Origin: Thermomicrobiaceae bacterium
GTDB lineage: Bacteria > Chloroflexota > Chloroflexia > Thermomicrobiales > Thermomicrobiaceae
Length of the DNA stretch: 56,288 nt
NCBI GenBank assembly: GCA_014874455.1
Contig: JADBJL010000054.1
Location: 1 to 56,288, forward strand
Direction: 5' to 3'
The position numbers and the translations under genes were made by a program. The notes below the pieces were generated by a model. It made no database searches. It was not told the DNA's origin and worked only from the letters and a program-made list of their open reading frames with translations. Below are positions 32,988 through 42,335 of this stretch, piece after piece. Numbering within the stretch: position 1 is the stretch's first letter; the number at the start of each line of letters is the position of its first letter.

Positions 32988-34727
32988 ATGGCGCTGGACG
33001 CGGTCTACCGTCGCCACATGGACATCACCGTGGAGTACGACGTGCCGGCCCGCATGCGCGACGGCACCACGCTCTATGCCGACGTCTACCGGCCCACGCG
33101 CGGCGGGCCCTTCCCGGTACTCCTGATGAGAGTGCCGTACGATAAGAGCCAGGCGGAGAACCTGACCTATCACCACCCGGCCTGGTACGCCCGGCAGGGC
33201 TTCATGGTCGTCGTCCAGGACACGCGCGGGCGCTGGCGCTCGGAGGGGGAGTTCTACCCCTTCCAATTCGAGGCTGAGGATGGCTACGACACCGTCGAGT
33301 GGGCCGCCTCGCTGCCCGGCGCCAACGGGCGCGTCGGGATGTACGGGTTCTCGTACGTCGGCGCGACCCAGCTCCTGGCAGCGACCATGCAGCCGCCGAG
33401 CCTGCGGACGATCTGCCCCGGTTTGACCGCCTCGCAGTACTACGAGGGCTGGGCCTACAACGGAGGCGCCTTCGCGCTCGCGTTCAACGCGTCCTGGGCG
33501 ACATACCTCGCGATCGATACCGCCAAGCGGCGCGGTGACGACGCGCTGACGGGACAGCTCGCCGCTGCGTTCTTCCAGGCCCCGGCCTGGTACGGCTTCT
33601 TGCCGCTCAAGCAGTACCCGCCGCTCGCGTCCAGCGGGCTGGCGCCGTACTTCTTCGACTGGTTGGCGCACTCCAGCTACGACGACTACTGGCGTCGCTG
33701 GAGCATCGACGCAGACTACTCGCGGATCACGGTGCCCGCCCTGCACATCGGGGGCTGGTACGATATCTTCGTCAGCGGTACGGTGAAGAACTTCACCGGC
33801 TTGCGTCGCGAGGCCGGCGACGAGGCGGCACGCCGGGCGCAGAAGCTGCTCGTCGGCCCCTGGTATCACATTCCGTGGGGCCAGGTGACCGGCTGCGTCG
33901 ATTTCGGGCCCGAAGCGCGCAACATCGTCGATCTGTGGCAGGCGCGCTGGCTCAAGCAGTTCCTGCTGGACGAAGACACCGGTGTGCTGGACTCACCGGT
34001 GACTGCCTTCGTGATGGGCATCAACGAGTGGCGCGACTTCGACGACTGGCCGCCACCTGGCGTGAGCGAGCGCCACTTCTACCTGCACAGCGCAGGTGCG
34101 GCCAATTCGGTCAACGGCAACGGCCGGCTGAACCTGGAGCCGCCCGGCGGTGAGCCACCGGATGTCTTCACCTACGATCCGATCTTCCCGACACCCAGCG
34201 CTGGCGGACGCTCCTGCTGTTTCCCCACAGTCGCCCCGATGGGGCCGGCCGATCAGACAGCCGTCGAACTCTCCAACGGCGTGCTGGTGTACACCTCGGC
34301 TCCGCTCGAACGAGAGCTCATGGTGGTGGGGCCGGTGCAGGCCACGCTGTACGCGGCCTCTTCGGCCCCCGATACCGACTTCACGGTGAAGCTCTGCGAC
34401 GTCAGCCCGAGCGGACAATCGATCAATATCGCGCAGGGGATCATCCGTGCGCGCTACCGTGAGTCGCTCAGCCAGCCGAAGCTGATCACGCCTGGCGAGG
34501 TCTACGAGTACCGGATCGACCTCGGCCCGACGGCGCACGTGTTCCGGCGAGGCCACCAGATCCGCGTGCAGGTATCGAGCAGCGACTTCCCGCACTGGGA
34601 TCGCAACCTGAACACCGGTGGCGAGCTCGGAGCTGAAGGGGCGGCGGCCGCGCGGGTGGCGACGCAGCTCGTCCTGCACCAGCACGATTTCGCCTCTCGG
34701 GTGACATTGCCGGTTCTCGAAGAGTAA
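32988..34727 (+). CDS. CocE/NonD family serine hydrolase (S15-like)
   Basis: This 579-residue alpha/beta-hydrolase belongs to the cocaine esterase/X-Pro dipeptidyl-peptidase/acylase group. The nucleophile motif is GFSYVGATQ (Ser at about residue 122), with the Asp in HIGGWYDIFVSG and the His in LVGPWYHIPW. A C-terminal jelly-roll domain (about 350-579) with FRRGHQIRVQVSSSDFP follows. The substrate may be an ester, an amide or an X-Pro peptide. ATG at 32988 lies 9 bases after AGAGAGGA; the GTG at 32982 is too close. It reads toward the aminotransferase but is separated by 145 bases. Confidence 0.9.
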   Translation: MALDAVYRRHMDITVEYDVPARMRDGTTLYADVYRPTRGGPFPVLLMRVPYDKSQAENLTYHHPAWYARQGFMVVVQDTRGRWRSEGEFYPFQFEAEDGYDTVEWAASLPGANGRVGMYGFSYVGATQLLAATMQPPSLRTICPGLTASQYYEGWAYNGGAFALAFNASWATYLAIDTAKRRGDDALTGQLAAAFFQAPAWYGFLPLKQYPPLASSGLAPYFFDWLAHSSYDDYWRRWSIDADYSRITVPALHIGGWYDIFVSGTVKNFTGLRREAGDEAARRAQKLLVGPWYHIPWGQVTGCVDFGPEARNIVDLWQARWLKQFLLDEDTGVLDSPVTAFVMGINEWRDFDDWPPPGVSERHFYLHSAGAANSVNGNGRLNLEPPGGEPPDVFTYDPIFPTPSAGGRSCCFPTVAPMGPADQTAVELSNGVLVYTSAPLERELMVVGPVQATLYAASSAPDTDFTVKLCDVSPSGQSINIAQGIIRARYRESLSQPKLITPGEVYEYRIDLGPTAHVFRRGHQIRVQVSSSDFPHWDRNLNTGGELGAEGAAAARVATQLVLHQHDFASRVTLPVLEE

Positions 34728-34872
34728 CGGGCGGCGTTCACCTGAACCACTTCGCGCGGGTCGACCAGCTTGCCACGTGCGGGACGCCACTGAGTACACT
34801 ACCGGGGGCGGGAGCGGAGACGGCGCCGCTCCCGCGCGGTGTTGGGCGAGCGAATGGGGACGTGGAGCAAGC

Positions 34873-35964
34873 ATGCGCGTAACCGATCTCCGGATCGCCG
34901 GGCCGACCCCGATCCCCCCGGCCGTCATGCAGGCGATGCAGCGGCCGATGATCTACCACCGTGGCAACACTTTCCGCGTATTCTTCAAACGCCTGCTGCA
35001 GCGACTGGTGCAAATCCATCAGACCGAGGGGAGCGTGCTCGTCCTGCCAGGCACCGGCTCGGCCGGGTGGGAGATCGCGCTGGTCAACACCCTCTCCCCG
35101 GGAGACCGGGTGCTCGCGGTCGTCAACGGGGACTTCGGGGCACGGTGGGCGCGGGTGGCCGAGCGCTTCGGGCTGGAGGTCGTGCGGGTCGAGGTGCCGT
35201 GGGGCTATGCAGCCACGGTCGAGCACGTCCGGCCGGCGCTCGAAGCGCATCCGGACGTCAAGGCCGTGCTCTACACCTACAACGAGACCTCGACCGGGGT
35301 GGCGAACCCGCTCGCGGAGATGGGTGATCTGGTACGGCGGCACGGCGCGCTCCTCCTTGTCGACGGAGTCAGCGCGGTGGCCGGCATGCCGCTCGAGATG
35401 GATGCCTGGGGAGTCGATCTCGTCTTCAGCGGATCGCAGAAAGCTTGGATGTGCCCTCCGGGCCTGGTGATCGTCGGCGTCGGCCCGCGGGCCTGGGGGG
35501 CGACGAAGGCGGCGCGATTCCCTCGAGCGTTCTGGGATCTTCGGGAGTACCGCGAGCAGGCGGAGACGGGCGACATGCCCTCGACCGCCCCGCTCACCTT
35601 GCTCTACGCACTGGAGGCTGCCTGCGACCTGATCGAAGCTGAGGGGCTGGAGCGCGTCTTCGCCCGGCACCGGGCTCTGGCCGAGCTGGTTCGCTCCGGC
35701 GCGACAGAACTGGGGTTCCGGCTGTTCGCCGATCCCTCGTTCGCCTCGCCGACGGTGACGGCGCTCCTGCCGCCGGAGGGCCTGGACGCCGACACGGTCG
35801 TCCAGGGGCTGCGGACGCGCCATGGCATCGAAGTGAACGCCGGCCAGGGGCGCTTGCGGGGCAAGATCCTCCGTATCGGCCACATGGGCTGGGTGCACGA
35901 GCCAGAGCTCCGTCGGGTGCTGGCCGCGCTCGGTGACATCACCGCCTTGCGGGGCGGGGCATGA
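34873..35964 (+). CDS. Class V aminotransferase (alanine/serine-glyoxylate type)
   Basis: This 363-residue PLP enzyme resembles alanine-glyoxylate and serine-pyruvate aminotransferases. It begins RIAGPTPIPPAVMQAM, has GTGSAGWEIAL for the cofactor phosphate, the VDGVSAVAGMP motif with the PLP-binding Asp, and SGSQKAWMCPPG with the PLP lysine. A role in photorespiration-like glyoxylate handling, serine metabolism or alanine transamination is possible. ATG at 34873 follows GGAG by 6 bases; the frame upstream to 34777 is not conserved. It converges on the metF-type gene 66 bases on. Confidence 0.9.
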   Translation: MRVTDLRIAGPTPIPPAVMQAMQRPMIYHRGNTFRVFFKRLLQRLVQIHQTEGSVLVLPGTGSAGWEIALVNTLSPGDRVLAVVNGDFGARWARVAERFGLEVVRVEVPWGYAATVEHVRPALEAHPDVKAVLYTYNETSTGVANPLAEMGDLVRRHGALLLVDGVSAVAGMPLEMDAWGVDLVFSGSQKAWMCPPGLVIVGVGPRAWGATKAARFPRAFWDLREYREQAETGDMPSTAPLTLLYALEAACDLIEAEGLERVFARHRALAELVRSGATELGFRLFADPSFASPTVTALLPPEGLDADTVVQGLRTRHGIEVNAGQGRLRGKILRIGHMGWVHEPELRRVLAALGDITALRGGA

Positions 35965-36030
35965 GGTGGGATGCCAGCACCTTGCACGACAGCAGGCTGC
36001 TGCCACCATCTGGACTTGGCCGCGGGCAGG

Positions 36031-37911
36031 TCATCCCTTCTGGGGCACCACCAGTCGCCGATCCGGTAGAACCTCGAGCACTTCGGCTGCGACCTCGTAT
36101 CGCCCGAATGAGGGCATAAGATAGACGCCGTGAACGAGCTCGCGCGCCTCGAGCAGGAGTTCCTGCGCCATCCTGACCCCTTCGCGCCGCCCTTCGGGGC
36201 CTGCCAGCCGCATCCGCTCGCGGGCCTCGTCGGTCAGTGTGATACCGGGCACCTCGTTGTGCAGGAACTCGGCGTGGCGGTGGCTCTGCAGGGGGAGGAT
36301 ACCGAGGAGCACCGGTACGCCGATGGGGCCGTATCGCTCCTCGTAACGCTTCAGGAAGTCGATCCAGACCCTAATAGCGAAGATCGGCTGCGTCATCACC
36401 AGATCGGCGCCTGCTTCAATCTTCTGGTGGAGTCGGTCGACCTCCTCGTCGAGGTGAGGGCGGGTCGGGTCGCAGGCCACGGCAACGGTAAAGCTCGCCA
36501 TCTGGCCGATCGACGCGCCGCCAGCGTCCAGGCCGCGGTTAAACTGCTTGATGATCTTGACGAGGCCGATCGAATCGACGTCATAGACCGGCGTGGCGTG
36601 TGGGTAGTCGCCCAGTGTGGGCGGGTCGCCCGTCAGTGCGATGATGTTGCGGATGCCGAGCGCGTGGGCGCCGATCAGGTCTGACTGGAGCCCCATTAGG
36701 TTCCGATCCCGCGTGGTGAAGTGCAGGATCGTTTCGACCTCGACCTCCTGCTGGATCAGGGCGCACAGGGCGAGCGCGCTCATGCGGACGCGGGCCATCG
36801 GGCTATCAGCGACGTTGATGAACTCGACGCCAGCCTCTTTCAAGAGCTGCGCTCCAGCTAGCGCCTTGCGCGGGTTCAGCCCCTTCGGTGGGTCGATCTC
36901 GACGCTGACCACGAACTCGCGGCCCAGCTTCTGCGCCAGCTTGGTGGGCTCTTCGGGGGCGAGCGGCTCTCGCGGCCGGCGCTGCTTGACCTCGATCACC
37001 GGGGGGCGTGGGGAACCTGGGATTTGCAGCACATCCATCACACTGCGCATCGCCTGGATGTGTGCCGGAGTCGTCCCGCAACAACCGCCGATGAGACTGA
37101 TGCCCGAGCTCATCGCTTCTCGCGCGTAGTCCGCGAAGTAGTCTGGGGAAGCGGTGAAGATGACACGGTTTCCCACCTGTCGCGGCCAGCCGGCGTTCGG
37201 CTGACCCGACAGGGGGATCCGGCCCCTGCTCGCGCTCAGCATCGTCCTCAGCACCTCGAGCGTCGGTCGCGGGCCGACGCTGCAGTTGACGCCAGCGACC
37301 GTGACGCCGAGTTCCATCAGGGCAGCGACCACCTCTTCCGGCGTATGCCCGTGAATCGTACGGCCATCCGAGGCGAACGTCATCTGCGCGACGATCGGCA
37401 GGTCACAGACGTCGCGAGCTGCCTGCACGGCCTGGCGCATTTCATCGAGCTGGGAAATGGTCTCGATGATAAGCAGGTCGACGCCGCCTTCGAGCAGCGC
37501 CTCGATCTGCTCGCGGTAGGCATCGCGCACGTGGTCGGGAGGCGTGGTGCCGATCGGGGCGAGCATGCGTCCGGTTGGGCCGATCGACCCTGCGATGAAC
37601 ACCGGGTGGCCAGTGATTTCGCGGGCCTCACGCGCGTTGCGGGCGGCCTGGCGGTTAATCTGCCGTACCAGGGATGCGAGCCCGTGTTGTTCCAGCTTGA
37701 ACCGGTTGGCACCGAAACTGTTCGTTTCGATGATCTCGGCACCGGCCAGGATGTAGTCCCGGTGGATATCGATCACCAGCTTGGGGTTCGAGAGATTGAC
37801 CTCGTCAAAGCACGCCTCCAGGGGAACGCCACGCTCGTAGAGCTGTGTGCCCATCGCGCCATCGCAAAGGATTGGGCCGCGAGACAGCCGCTCGATGAAA
37901 GGATGCGCCAT
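36031..37911 (-). CDS. Homocysteine S-methyltransferase/methylenetetrahydrofolate reductase fusion
   Basis: This 626-residue protein fuses two enzymes of the methionine branch of one-carbon metabolism. Residues 1 to about 295 form the methyltransferase domain with its zinc cysteines in GVNCSVGPRP and GGCCGTTPAH. From about residue 320 the FAD-containing reductase follows (VSVEIDPPKGLNPRKAL, ITALTGDPP-like IALTGDPPTLG, and QPIFAIRVW). The domain makes 5-methyl-THF from methylene-THF. The arrangement matches YitJ of Bacillus. ATG at 37911 follows a perfect GGAGGTGA. A TAGAAT (minus strand, 37972-37977) or TATACC may be its -10. Confidence 0.95.
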   Translation of the reverse strand: MAHPFIERLSRGPILCDGAMGTQLYERGVPLEACFDEVNLSNPKLVIDIHRDYILAGAEIIETNSFGANRFKLEQHGLASLVRQINRQAARNAREAREITGHPVFIAGSIGPTGRMLAPIGTTPPDHVRDAYREQIEALLEGGVDLLIIETISQLDEMRQAVQAARDVCDLPIVAQMTFASDGRTIHGHTPEEVVAALMELGVTVAGVNCSVGPRPTLEVLRTMLSASRGRIPLSGQPNAGWPRQVGNRVIFTASPDYFADYAREAMSSGISLIGGCCGTTPAHIQAMRSVMDVLQIPGSPRPPVIEVKQRRPREPLAPEEPTKLAQKLGREFVVSVEIDPPKGLNPRKALAGAQLLKEAGVEFINVADSPMARVRMSALALCALIQQEVEVETILHFTTRDRNLMGLQSDLIGAHALGIRNIIALTGDPPTLGDYPHATPVYDVDSIGLVKIIKQFNRGLDAGGASIGQMASFTVAVACDPTRPHLDEEVDRLHQKIEAGADLVMTQPIFAIRVWIDFLKRYEERYGPIGVPVLLGILPLQSHRHAEFLHNEVPGITLTDEARERMRLAGPEGRREGVRMAQELLLEARELVHGVYLMPSFGRYEVAAEVLEVLPDRRLVVPQKG

Positions 37912-38021
37912 CGATTCACCTCCGATCGGGCGCTCACCCTGTGCCGGTGGCTCAGGGCGGCGTTACCGTCGATTCTAGCACCGGGCGTCGATGCCGCTTC
38001 CGGTAGGAGGGATGCGGTCGG

Positions 38022-38070
38022 GGTATACGTTCACCCAGCGATTGACAAGCGCCGTGGGATGGAGTAGGCT
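38022..38070. promoter_or_regulatory. Divergent promoters with overlapping -35 boxes
   Basis: Plus strand: TTGACA (38042-38047), 17 bases, TAGGCT (38065-38070), for the ECF sigma gene. Minus strand: TTGTCA (38043-38048), 15 bases, TATACC (38022-38027), toward the methyltransferase/reductase gene. The two -35 boxes share five bases, so polymerases would exclude each other. The minus promoter spacing is short. Confidence 0.5.
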
Positions 38071-38144
38071 GGACGGCGAAGCGGCACGGCGTAGAGTAGA
38101 ACCACTGTCCTTGTCGTACGTTGTTAGAGGCAGGAGGACGTGGC

Positions 38145-38735
38145 ATGGACGGCTCGGCCGCCTTGTCCGCCGCCGAAGAGCTTGGGTGGGTGACCCGCGC
38201 GAAGGAGGGCGACCAAGCCGCGTTCGAGGCGATCTTTCAGCGGTACGAACGGCCCATTTACCAGTTTATTTACCGCATGATGGGGAATGCCGAGGACGCG
38301 GGCGACCTGACGCAAGAGTGCTTCATTCGAGCCTACCGGGCGCTGCCGCAGACGTCGGATGACCTCAACGTCTCAGCGTGGCTGCACCGGATTGCGGCGA
38401 ACGCCTGTCTGGACGTGTTGCGCCGGCGTAAGCGGATCCGCTGGTTACCGTGGGAAGGGCAGGGTCAGTCGGATCTTCAACTCAACGGTCACCTGGAAGA
38501 TCCGGAGCGGGAGGCCATCCGCAACGAGACGCAGGAGTTGGTTCAGTATGTGCTGAGCCAGATGAATCCGCGGCACCGGCTCGCTCTCATCCTCAGGGAG
38601 TACGAGGGCCTGTCCTGCGAGGAGATCGGCGAGATCATGGGTTTGTCGCGGTCGGCGGTCAAGTCGGTACTCTTTCGCGCACGTGAAGAGTTCCGACGCA
38701 TCTATCGGACGACGGAGGAAACGGTACCACCATGA
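38145..38735 (+). CDS. ECF sigma factor
   Basis: This 196-residue sigma factor has region 2 ([21 protein letters not shown], then [17 protein letters not shown]) and region 4 ([44 protein letters not shown]). It directs RNA polymerase to stress genes and is normally held by the anti-sigma factor encoded next, which its stop overlaps (ATGA). ATG at 38145 follows AGGAGG; an upstream TTG at 38121 is less likely. It probably also controls its own promoter. The target genes are unknown. Confidence 0.95.
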   Translation: MDGSAALSAAEELGWVTRAKEGDQAAFEAIFQRYERPIYQFIYRMMGNAEDAGDLTQECFIRAYRALPQTSDDLNVSAWLHRIAANACLDVLRRRKRIRWLPWEGQGQSDLQLNGHLEDPEREAIRNETQELVQYVLSQMNPRHRLALILREYEGLSCEEIGEIMGLSRSAVKSVLFRAREEFRRIYRTTEETVPP

Positions 38736-40300
38736 AGTCCCGCGAGTGCGAGTCCATGAGGCTGCTGATCTCGGCCTACATGGACGGGGAGCTGAGCCCG
38801 GAGGAAGAAGAACAGCTCCACCAGCACCTCGCACAGTGCTCCCAGTGTCGGAACCTCCTCGCTGACTACCAGCGCCTCCGTAACCACCTGCGCTTTCTGC
38901 CATCGTCTCCCGAGCCGCCGCCCCAGCTTCGCCAGCAGGTCTGGCGCCGGACTGTCCAGCGGGAGCTCGCCCAGCGAGCAAAGCGTGGCCCAGGGGTGCT
39001 CTTTCTCCGGCCGAGCTTCTCCACGATGGCCCTCAGCGTTGCCGTGCTCGTCGTGCTCGCACTCGTGCTCACCGTGGGATACCAGCGCGCCCTTCCTCCA
39101 GCGGTCGCTGGCTCCTCGCCACAGGATGGCCAGGTGTGGCCGATCTACCAGCCGATCGAGATCACCTTCAACAAGCCGATGAATCACCAGTCAGTCCTTG
39201 CCCATCTGCGGATCGCGCCCGCCGCCGAGCGCGAGCGGCTGCCGGTGAGCTGGCGCGGCACCACCCTCGTTATCGGGGCCGACCACGAGCAACAGGTTTC
39301 GCTCTTGCCGGATACCGTCTACACCGTGGCCGTGCTGGCCGGCGCGCAAGACCAGTGGGGACATCCACTCGGTAAGGACTGGGTGGTCACCTTCCGTACC
39401 ACGCGCGTGATCGCGGGCCAGCAAACCCCGACGCCGTCCCGCGCCACCCCAGAACTCTCGCCGACCGCAACGCCGGAGCTGGCTCAGGTGGAGCCAACAC
39501 AGCCACCCATGCCCACGCCTACTCCCAGCCCGTCCCCAACGACTGTGGTCAAGCCGGATCAGCCGGAGCAGTCATCTCCTGTGCCACAGAAGACGCCACC
39601 GCCAGCACCGACCGTGACTCCGACGCCGCTGCCGGCCGCGACTCCGACGCCGGCCTCGACGCCGGAGATAACACCGACCCCGGAACCGTCGCCGACACCC
39701 ACGCCTGCCCCTTCACCGTCGCCGACGCCAGAACCGACCGTTAGCCCGGTTCCGACCACCCCTGAACCGATCCCGGTGACCGGCGCCTTCGCACAGGTCT
39801 ACTGGGGCAATGAGACGGTGCAGCAGAAGCTCGGGCAGCCGCTCGAGTACGCCTACACAGTGAGCGCGACCGAGATGGGCTTCCAGCGAGGCCTGATGAT
39901 CGAGCGGTTCGATAGCCTGGTCATCTACGTGCTGGTCTCTGACGGCACCTGGTTCCCGATCGCTGATACCTGGGCGCCGGAAACCTGGCCGACGGCTCAG
40001 GAAGTGGAGCCGAACCTGTGGTCACCTGGCGGATCGTTCGGTGCGGCATGGCGCGACCAGGCGCTTCAGCCCATGCTCGGCTACGCGATCGAGCCGCAAG
40101 CGTACCTGATGACGCAGGGCGCGAGGATCCAGGCGTTCGAAAACGGGCTCTTGCTCTTGAGCGAGCGCGGTTTCGTCTACATGCTGCTCGAAAACGGCAC
40201 GTGGGAGCAGTTCCCGGCGGCTGCGAACCTCTCGAATCCTACTAGTGGCTCCACAGGTGCGGGTTCCCCGCTCGAAGCGACCACTGTGTCACAGCCCTAG
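38732..40300 (+). CDS. Membrane anti-sigma factor with Ig-like and duplicated extracellular module
   Basis: This 522-residue protein is the likely anti-sigma partner. Residues 1-60 form a zinc-finger anti-sigma (ZAS) domain with [10 protein letters not shown] (H-x3-C-x2-C pattern). One membrane helix lies at about 97-117. Outside follow an SbsA-type Ig-like (Big_5) domain (about 125-230), a long Pro/Thr/Ser linker (about 235-350) and a C-terminal part with two copies of a module of about 50 residues, [VL]QxxLGxxxExxxx..FxxGL..VYxLxxxGTW. The outer part may be the sensor for wall stress or a ligand. It is translationally coupled to the sigma gene. Confidence 0.9.
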   Translation: MKSRECESMRLLISAYMDGELSPEEEEQLHQHLAQCSQCRNLLADYQRLRNHLRFLPSSPEPPPQLRQQVWRRTVQRELAQRAKRGPGVLFLRPSFSTMALSVAVLVVLALVLTVGYQRALPPAVAGSSPQDGQVWPIYQPIEITFNKPMNHQSVLAHLRIAPAAERERLPVSWRGTTLVIGADHEQQVSLLPDTVYTVAVLAGAQDQWGHPLGKDWVVTFRTTRVIAGQQTPTPSRATPELSPTATPELAQVEPTQPPMPTPTPSPSPTTVVKPDQPEQSSPVPQKTPPPAPTVTPTPLPAATPTPASTPEITPTPEPSPTPTPAPSPSPTPEPTVSPVPTTPEPIPVTGAFAQVYWGNETVQQKLGQPLEYAYTVSATEMGFQRGLMIERFDSLVIYVLVSDGTWFPIADTWAPETWPTAQEVEPNLWSPGGSFGAAWRDQALQPMLGYAIEPQAYLMTQGARIQAFENGLLLLSERGFVYMLLENGTWEQFPAAANLSNPTSGSTGAGSPLEATTVSQP

Positions 40301-40328
40301 GGGCACGCCTCACAGCCAGCGGGTGCCC
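40301..40328 (+). terminator. Candidate hairpin between anti-sigma and CPBP genes
   Basis: GGGCAC (40301-40306) and GTGCCC (40323-40328) pair over 6 bases around a 16-base loop, directly after the anti-sigma stop. Weak, without a T-run. Confidence 0.3.
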
Positions 40329-40373
40329 GCGATGACGCTCGCGACGAGGCATCCGCGCCGCCTGGGGGAACGC

Positions 40374-41303
40374 TCAGGTCGCGAGGTTTTGGAGCAGGAT
40401 TGCCACGACGTTATAGGCCGTGTGCGTCAGGATGCAGGCGGTCGTTCCGAGGTACCGGCGTTCGAGCCCCAGCAGCACGCTCATGGCGAAGACGCCAGCG
40501 GTGATGAACGAGAGGCCATACTGCACATGCACGAGCGTAAAGAGCACCGAGGTGAGAACGAGGCCGTAGCGTGGCTGGATCGCCCCTCGGAACAGTACCT
40601 CTTCGCCGATGCCGGCGGCCATGCTGACGGCGAGCGCTCCGCCGAACGAGGAGACCTCCTCGGTCATTCGAACCAAACGGTCTTCGATCACACGAGCCAG
40701 CTCGGGCTGAAGCCACTGCGTCAGCGCGCCTGAGAGGCTAGCGATGATGAAGAGCAAGACGGTGAAGCCGAGCGCGGTGACAGCCTGCACGAGGGTGAGG
40801 CGCCGCAGGCCAAGCCGCTGAGTCGTCGAGGATAGATCGCGTTCGAAGCCCAGCCCGACAGCGAGCAGCGCGACACCGAGCAAGGTGATCGACTGCGCGA
40901 CGAGCTGAACCACTGAGACCGAAGTGATCCGTAGCTGGTCTCCGAGCCAGATGAGTGTGGCGAGATTGCCCGCGATCAGCGCCGCGAGGATAGTCAGCCC
41001 CACCAGGTCGGGGATCGACTCGGCATCGAACGGGAGCAGCCGAGCGAGCAATCGGCGCACTGGCCCGGCGAGCGGAACCAGCATGGCGATGCCAGTGGTC
41101 GTGAGCACGAGGCCGATTCCGGGTGCCACCCGCGGCCTGGCCAGAGTCAACCCCAGGCCGATCAGTGTCGACCCCAGGGCGATGCCCCACAGAAGCCCCA
41201 GGAGCAGCAAGCGAAGCGTCCGATCGGCGCGTGCCGCGCGCGCCCACGCGCTGACGACTGCAGTGACGAGCAGTATCGCGATGAGTTGCACTATCCACGA
41301 CAT
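40374..41303 (-). CDS. CPBP family intramembrane glutamic endopeptidase
   Basis: This 309-residue membrane protein has about 8 hydrophobic segments and the ABI/CPBP (CAAX protease-like) signature: GIGEEVLFRGAI (EExxxR), VLFTLVHVQYG (FxxxH) and ILTHTAYNVVA (HxxxN). It may cleave membrane proteins or modify signal peptides. With the ECF/anti-sigma pair on one side and an RseP at 46.3 kb, a role in releasing the sigma factor is an open but untested thought. ATG at 41303 has a weak AGGA upstream. It is divergent from parB. Confidence 0.9.
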   Translation of the reverse strand: MSWIVQLIAILLVTAVVSAWARAARADRTLRLLLLGLLWGIALGSTLIGLGLTLARPRVAPGIGLVLTTTGIAMLVPLAGPVRRLLARLLPFDAESIPDLVGLTILAALIAGNLATLIWLGDQLRITSVSVVQLVAQSITLLGVALLAVGLGFERDLSSTTQRLGLRRLTLVQAVTALGFTVLLFIIASLSGALTQWLQPELARVIEDRLVRMTEEVSSFGGALAVSMAAGIGEEVLFRGAIQPRYGLVLTSVLFTLVHVQYGLSFITAGVFAMSVLLGLERRYLGTTACILTHTAYNVVAILLQNLAT

Positions 41304-41429
41304 CGCCGTGATCCTGTCCGGATTCGCCGGCCCTCGACCTGGCACGGGTCGGAGTATAGCCTGTAGGACGAACCGACCGTGCTAGACTCAAGCGAGGCAA
41401 GGAATGCTCGGCGAGGCAGGCAGACGGCG

Positions 41430-42293
41430 ATGACGCAGCGACGAGGTGGACTCGGACGGGGACTCGATGCCCTCATTCAGGGGCCGGCGAACTCCGACAG
41501 CATTCAGGAGATCGACATCGAAGCGATCAGCCCGAATCCCCGACAACCTCGTCAGCAGATCGACGACGAGGGATTGGCGGAGCTGGCTGACTCCATCCGC
41601 ACGCATGGGCTGATTCAGCCGGTGATCGTGGCACGGTCAGATGGCCCTGTGCCCTACCAGCTCGTCACTGGCGAGCGGCGCTGGCGTGCTGCCCGGTTGG
41701 CCGGACTTCGCACGATTCCGGCGATCGTGCGGGATGTGAGTCCACGGGATGCACTCGAGCTTGCCCTGATCGAAAACGTCCAGCGTGCCGACCTCACCCC
41801 GATCGAGGAAGCGCAGGCCTACTGGTACTTGATCGAGGAGTTCGGGTTAACCCAGGCCGAAGTCGCGCAGCGGGTCGGCAAGAGCCGGGTGGCAGTGGCC
41901 AACACGCTCAGGTTGCTCCAGGCGGCAGCGCCGGTGCGGGATGCGCTCTCGGCCGGGCAGATCACTGAAGGCCATGCGCGGGCGTTGCTCGGACTGGCCC
42001 AGGCAGCCGACCAGATCGCAGCGCTCGGGCTCGTCTTGGAGCAGGGGTTGAGCGTACGCCAGACGGAAGAGCTGGTTCGCCGCTGGCAGCGAGCGCCCGA
42101 GCGGCGGTCGCCACCTCGGACACCGCCACCGGCGGAGGTACAGCATATCGAGGACGCGTTCCGCCGCGCCCTCGGGACGAAGGTCGAACTCCGACCGGGC
42201 CGGCAAGGCGGCCGGATCGTCATCTACTACTTCTCGGACGAGGAACTCGACGCCTTGTACCGCAGGCTCGCCGGACAGACGTTGGACGACTAA
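41430..42293 (+). CDS. parB: Chromosome-partitioning protein ParB
   Basis: ParB binds parS sites near the origin and slides as a CTP-dependent clamp. The 287-residue protein shows the Noc/Spo0J N-terminus (RRGGLGRGLDALI), ISPNPRQPRQQ, the GERRWRAARLAG CTP motif, the helix-turn-helix (TQAEVAQRVGKSRVAVANTLRLL), and a C-terminal dimer domain ending in YFSDEELDALYRRLAG. ATG at 41430 has GAGGCAGG upstream. No parA gene is in front of it, where it commonly lies, and I found no parS-like 16-mer in the window by eye. Confidence 0.96.
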   Translation: MTQRRGGLGRGLDALIQGPANSDSIQEIDIEAISPNPRQPRQQIDDEGLAELADSIRTHGLIQPVIVARSDGPVPYQLVTGERRWRAARLAGLRTIPAIVRDVSPRDALELALIENVQRADLTPIEEAQAYWYLIEEFGLTQAEVAQRVGKSRVAVANTLRLLQAAAPVRDALSAGQITEGHARALLGLAQAADQIAALGLVLEQGLSVRQTEELVRRWQRAPERRSPPRTPPPAEVQHIEDAFRRALGTKVELRPGRQGGRIVIYYFSDEELDALYRRLAGQTLDD

Positions 42294-42316
42294 GCTGTCA
42301 TCCGTCGGTTCAGCTT
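42292..42316. terminator. Hairpin between convergent parB and glyS
   Basis: AAGCTG (42292-42297) and CAGCTT (42311-42316) pair around a 13-base loop at the end of parB. It could act for either strand. Short stem, no T-run. Confidence 0.35.
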
Positions 42317-42335
42317 TGCGGGTCGTCCAGCCGGG

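Noticed and set aside
37912-38020. Possible cobalamin or SAM riboswitch before the methionine fusion gene
   Set aside because: A GCCACCGG word and a small hairpin are present, but the leader is too short and lacks the conserved core of those classes.
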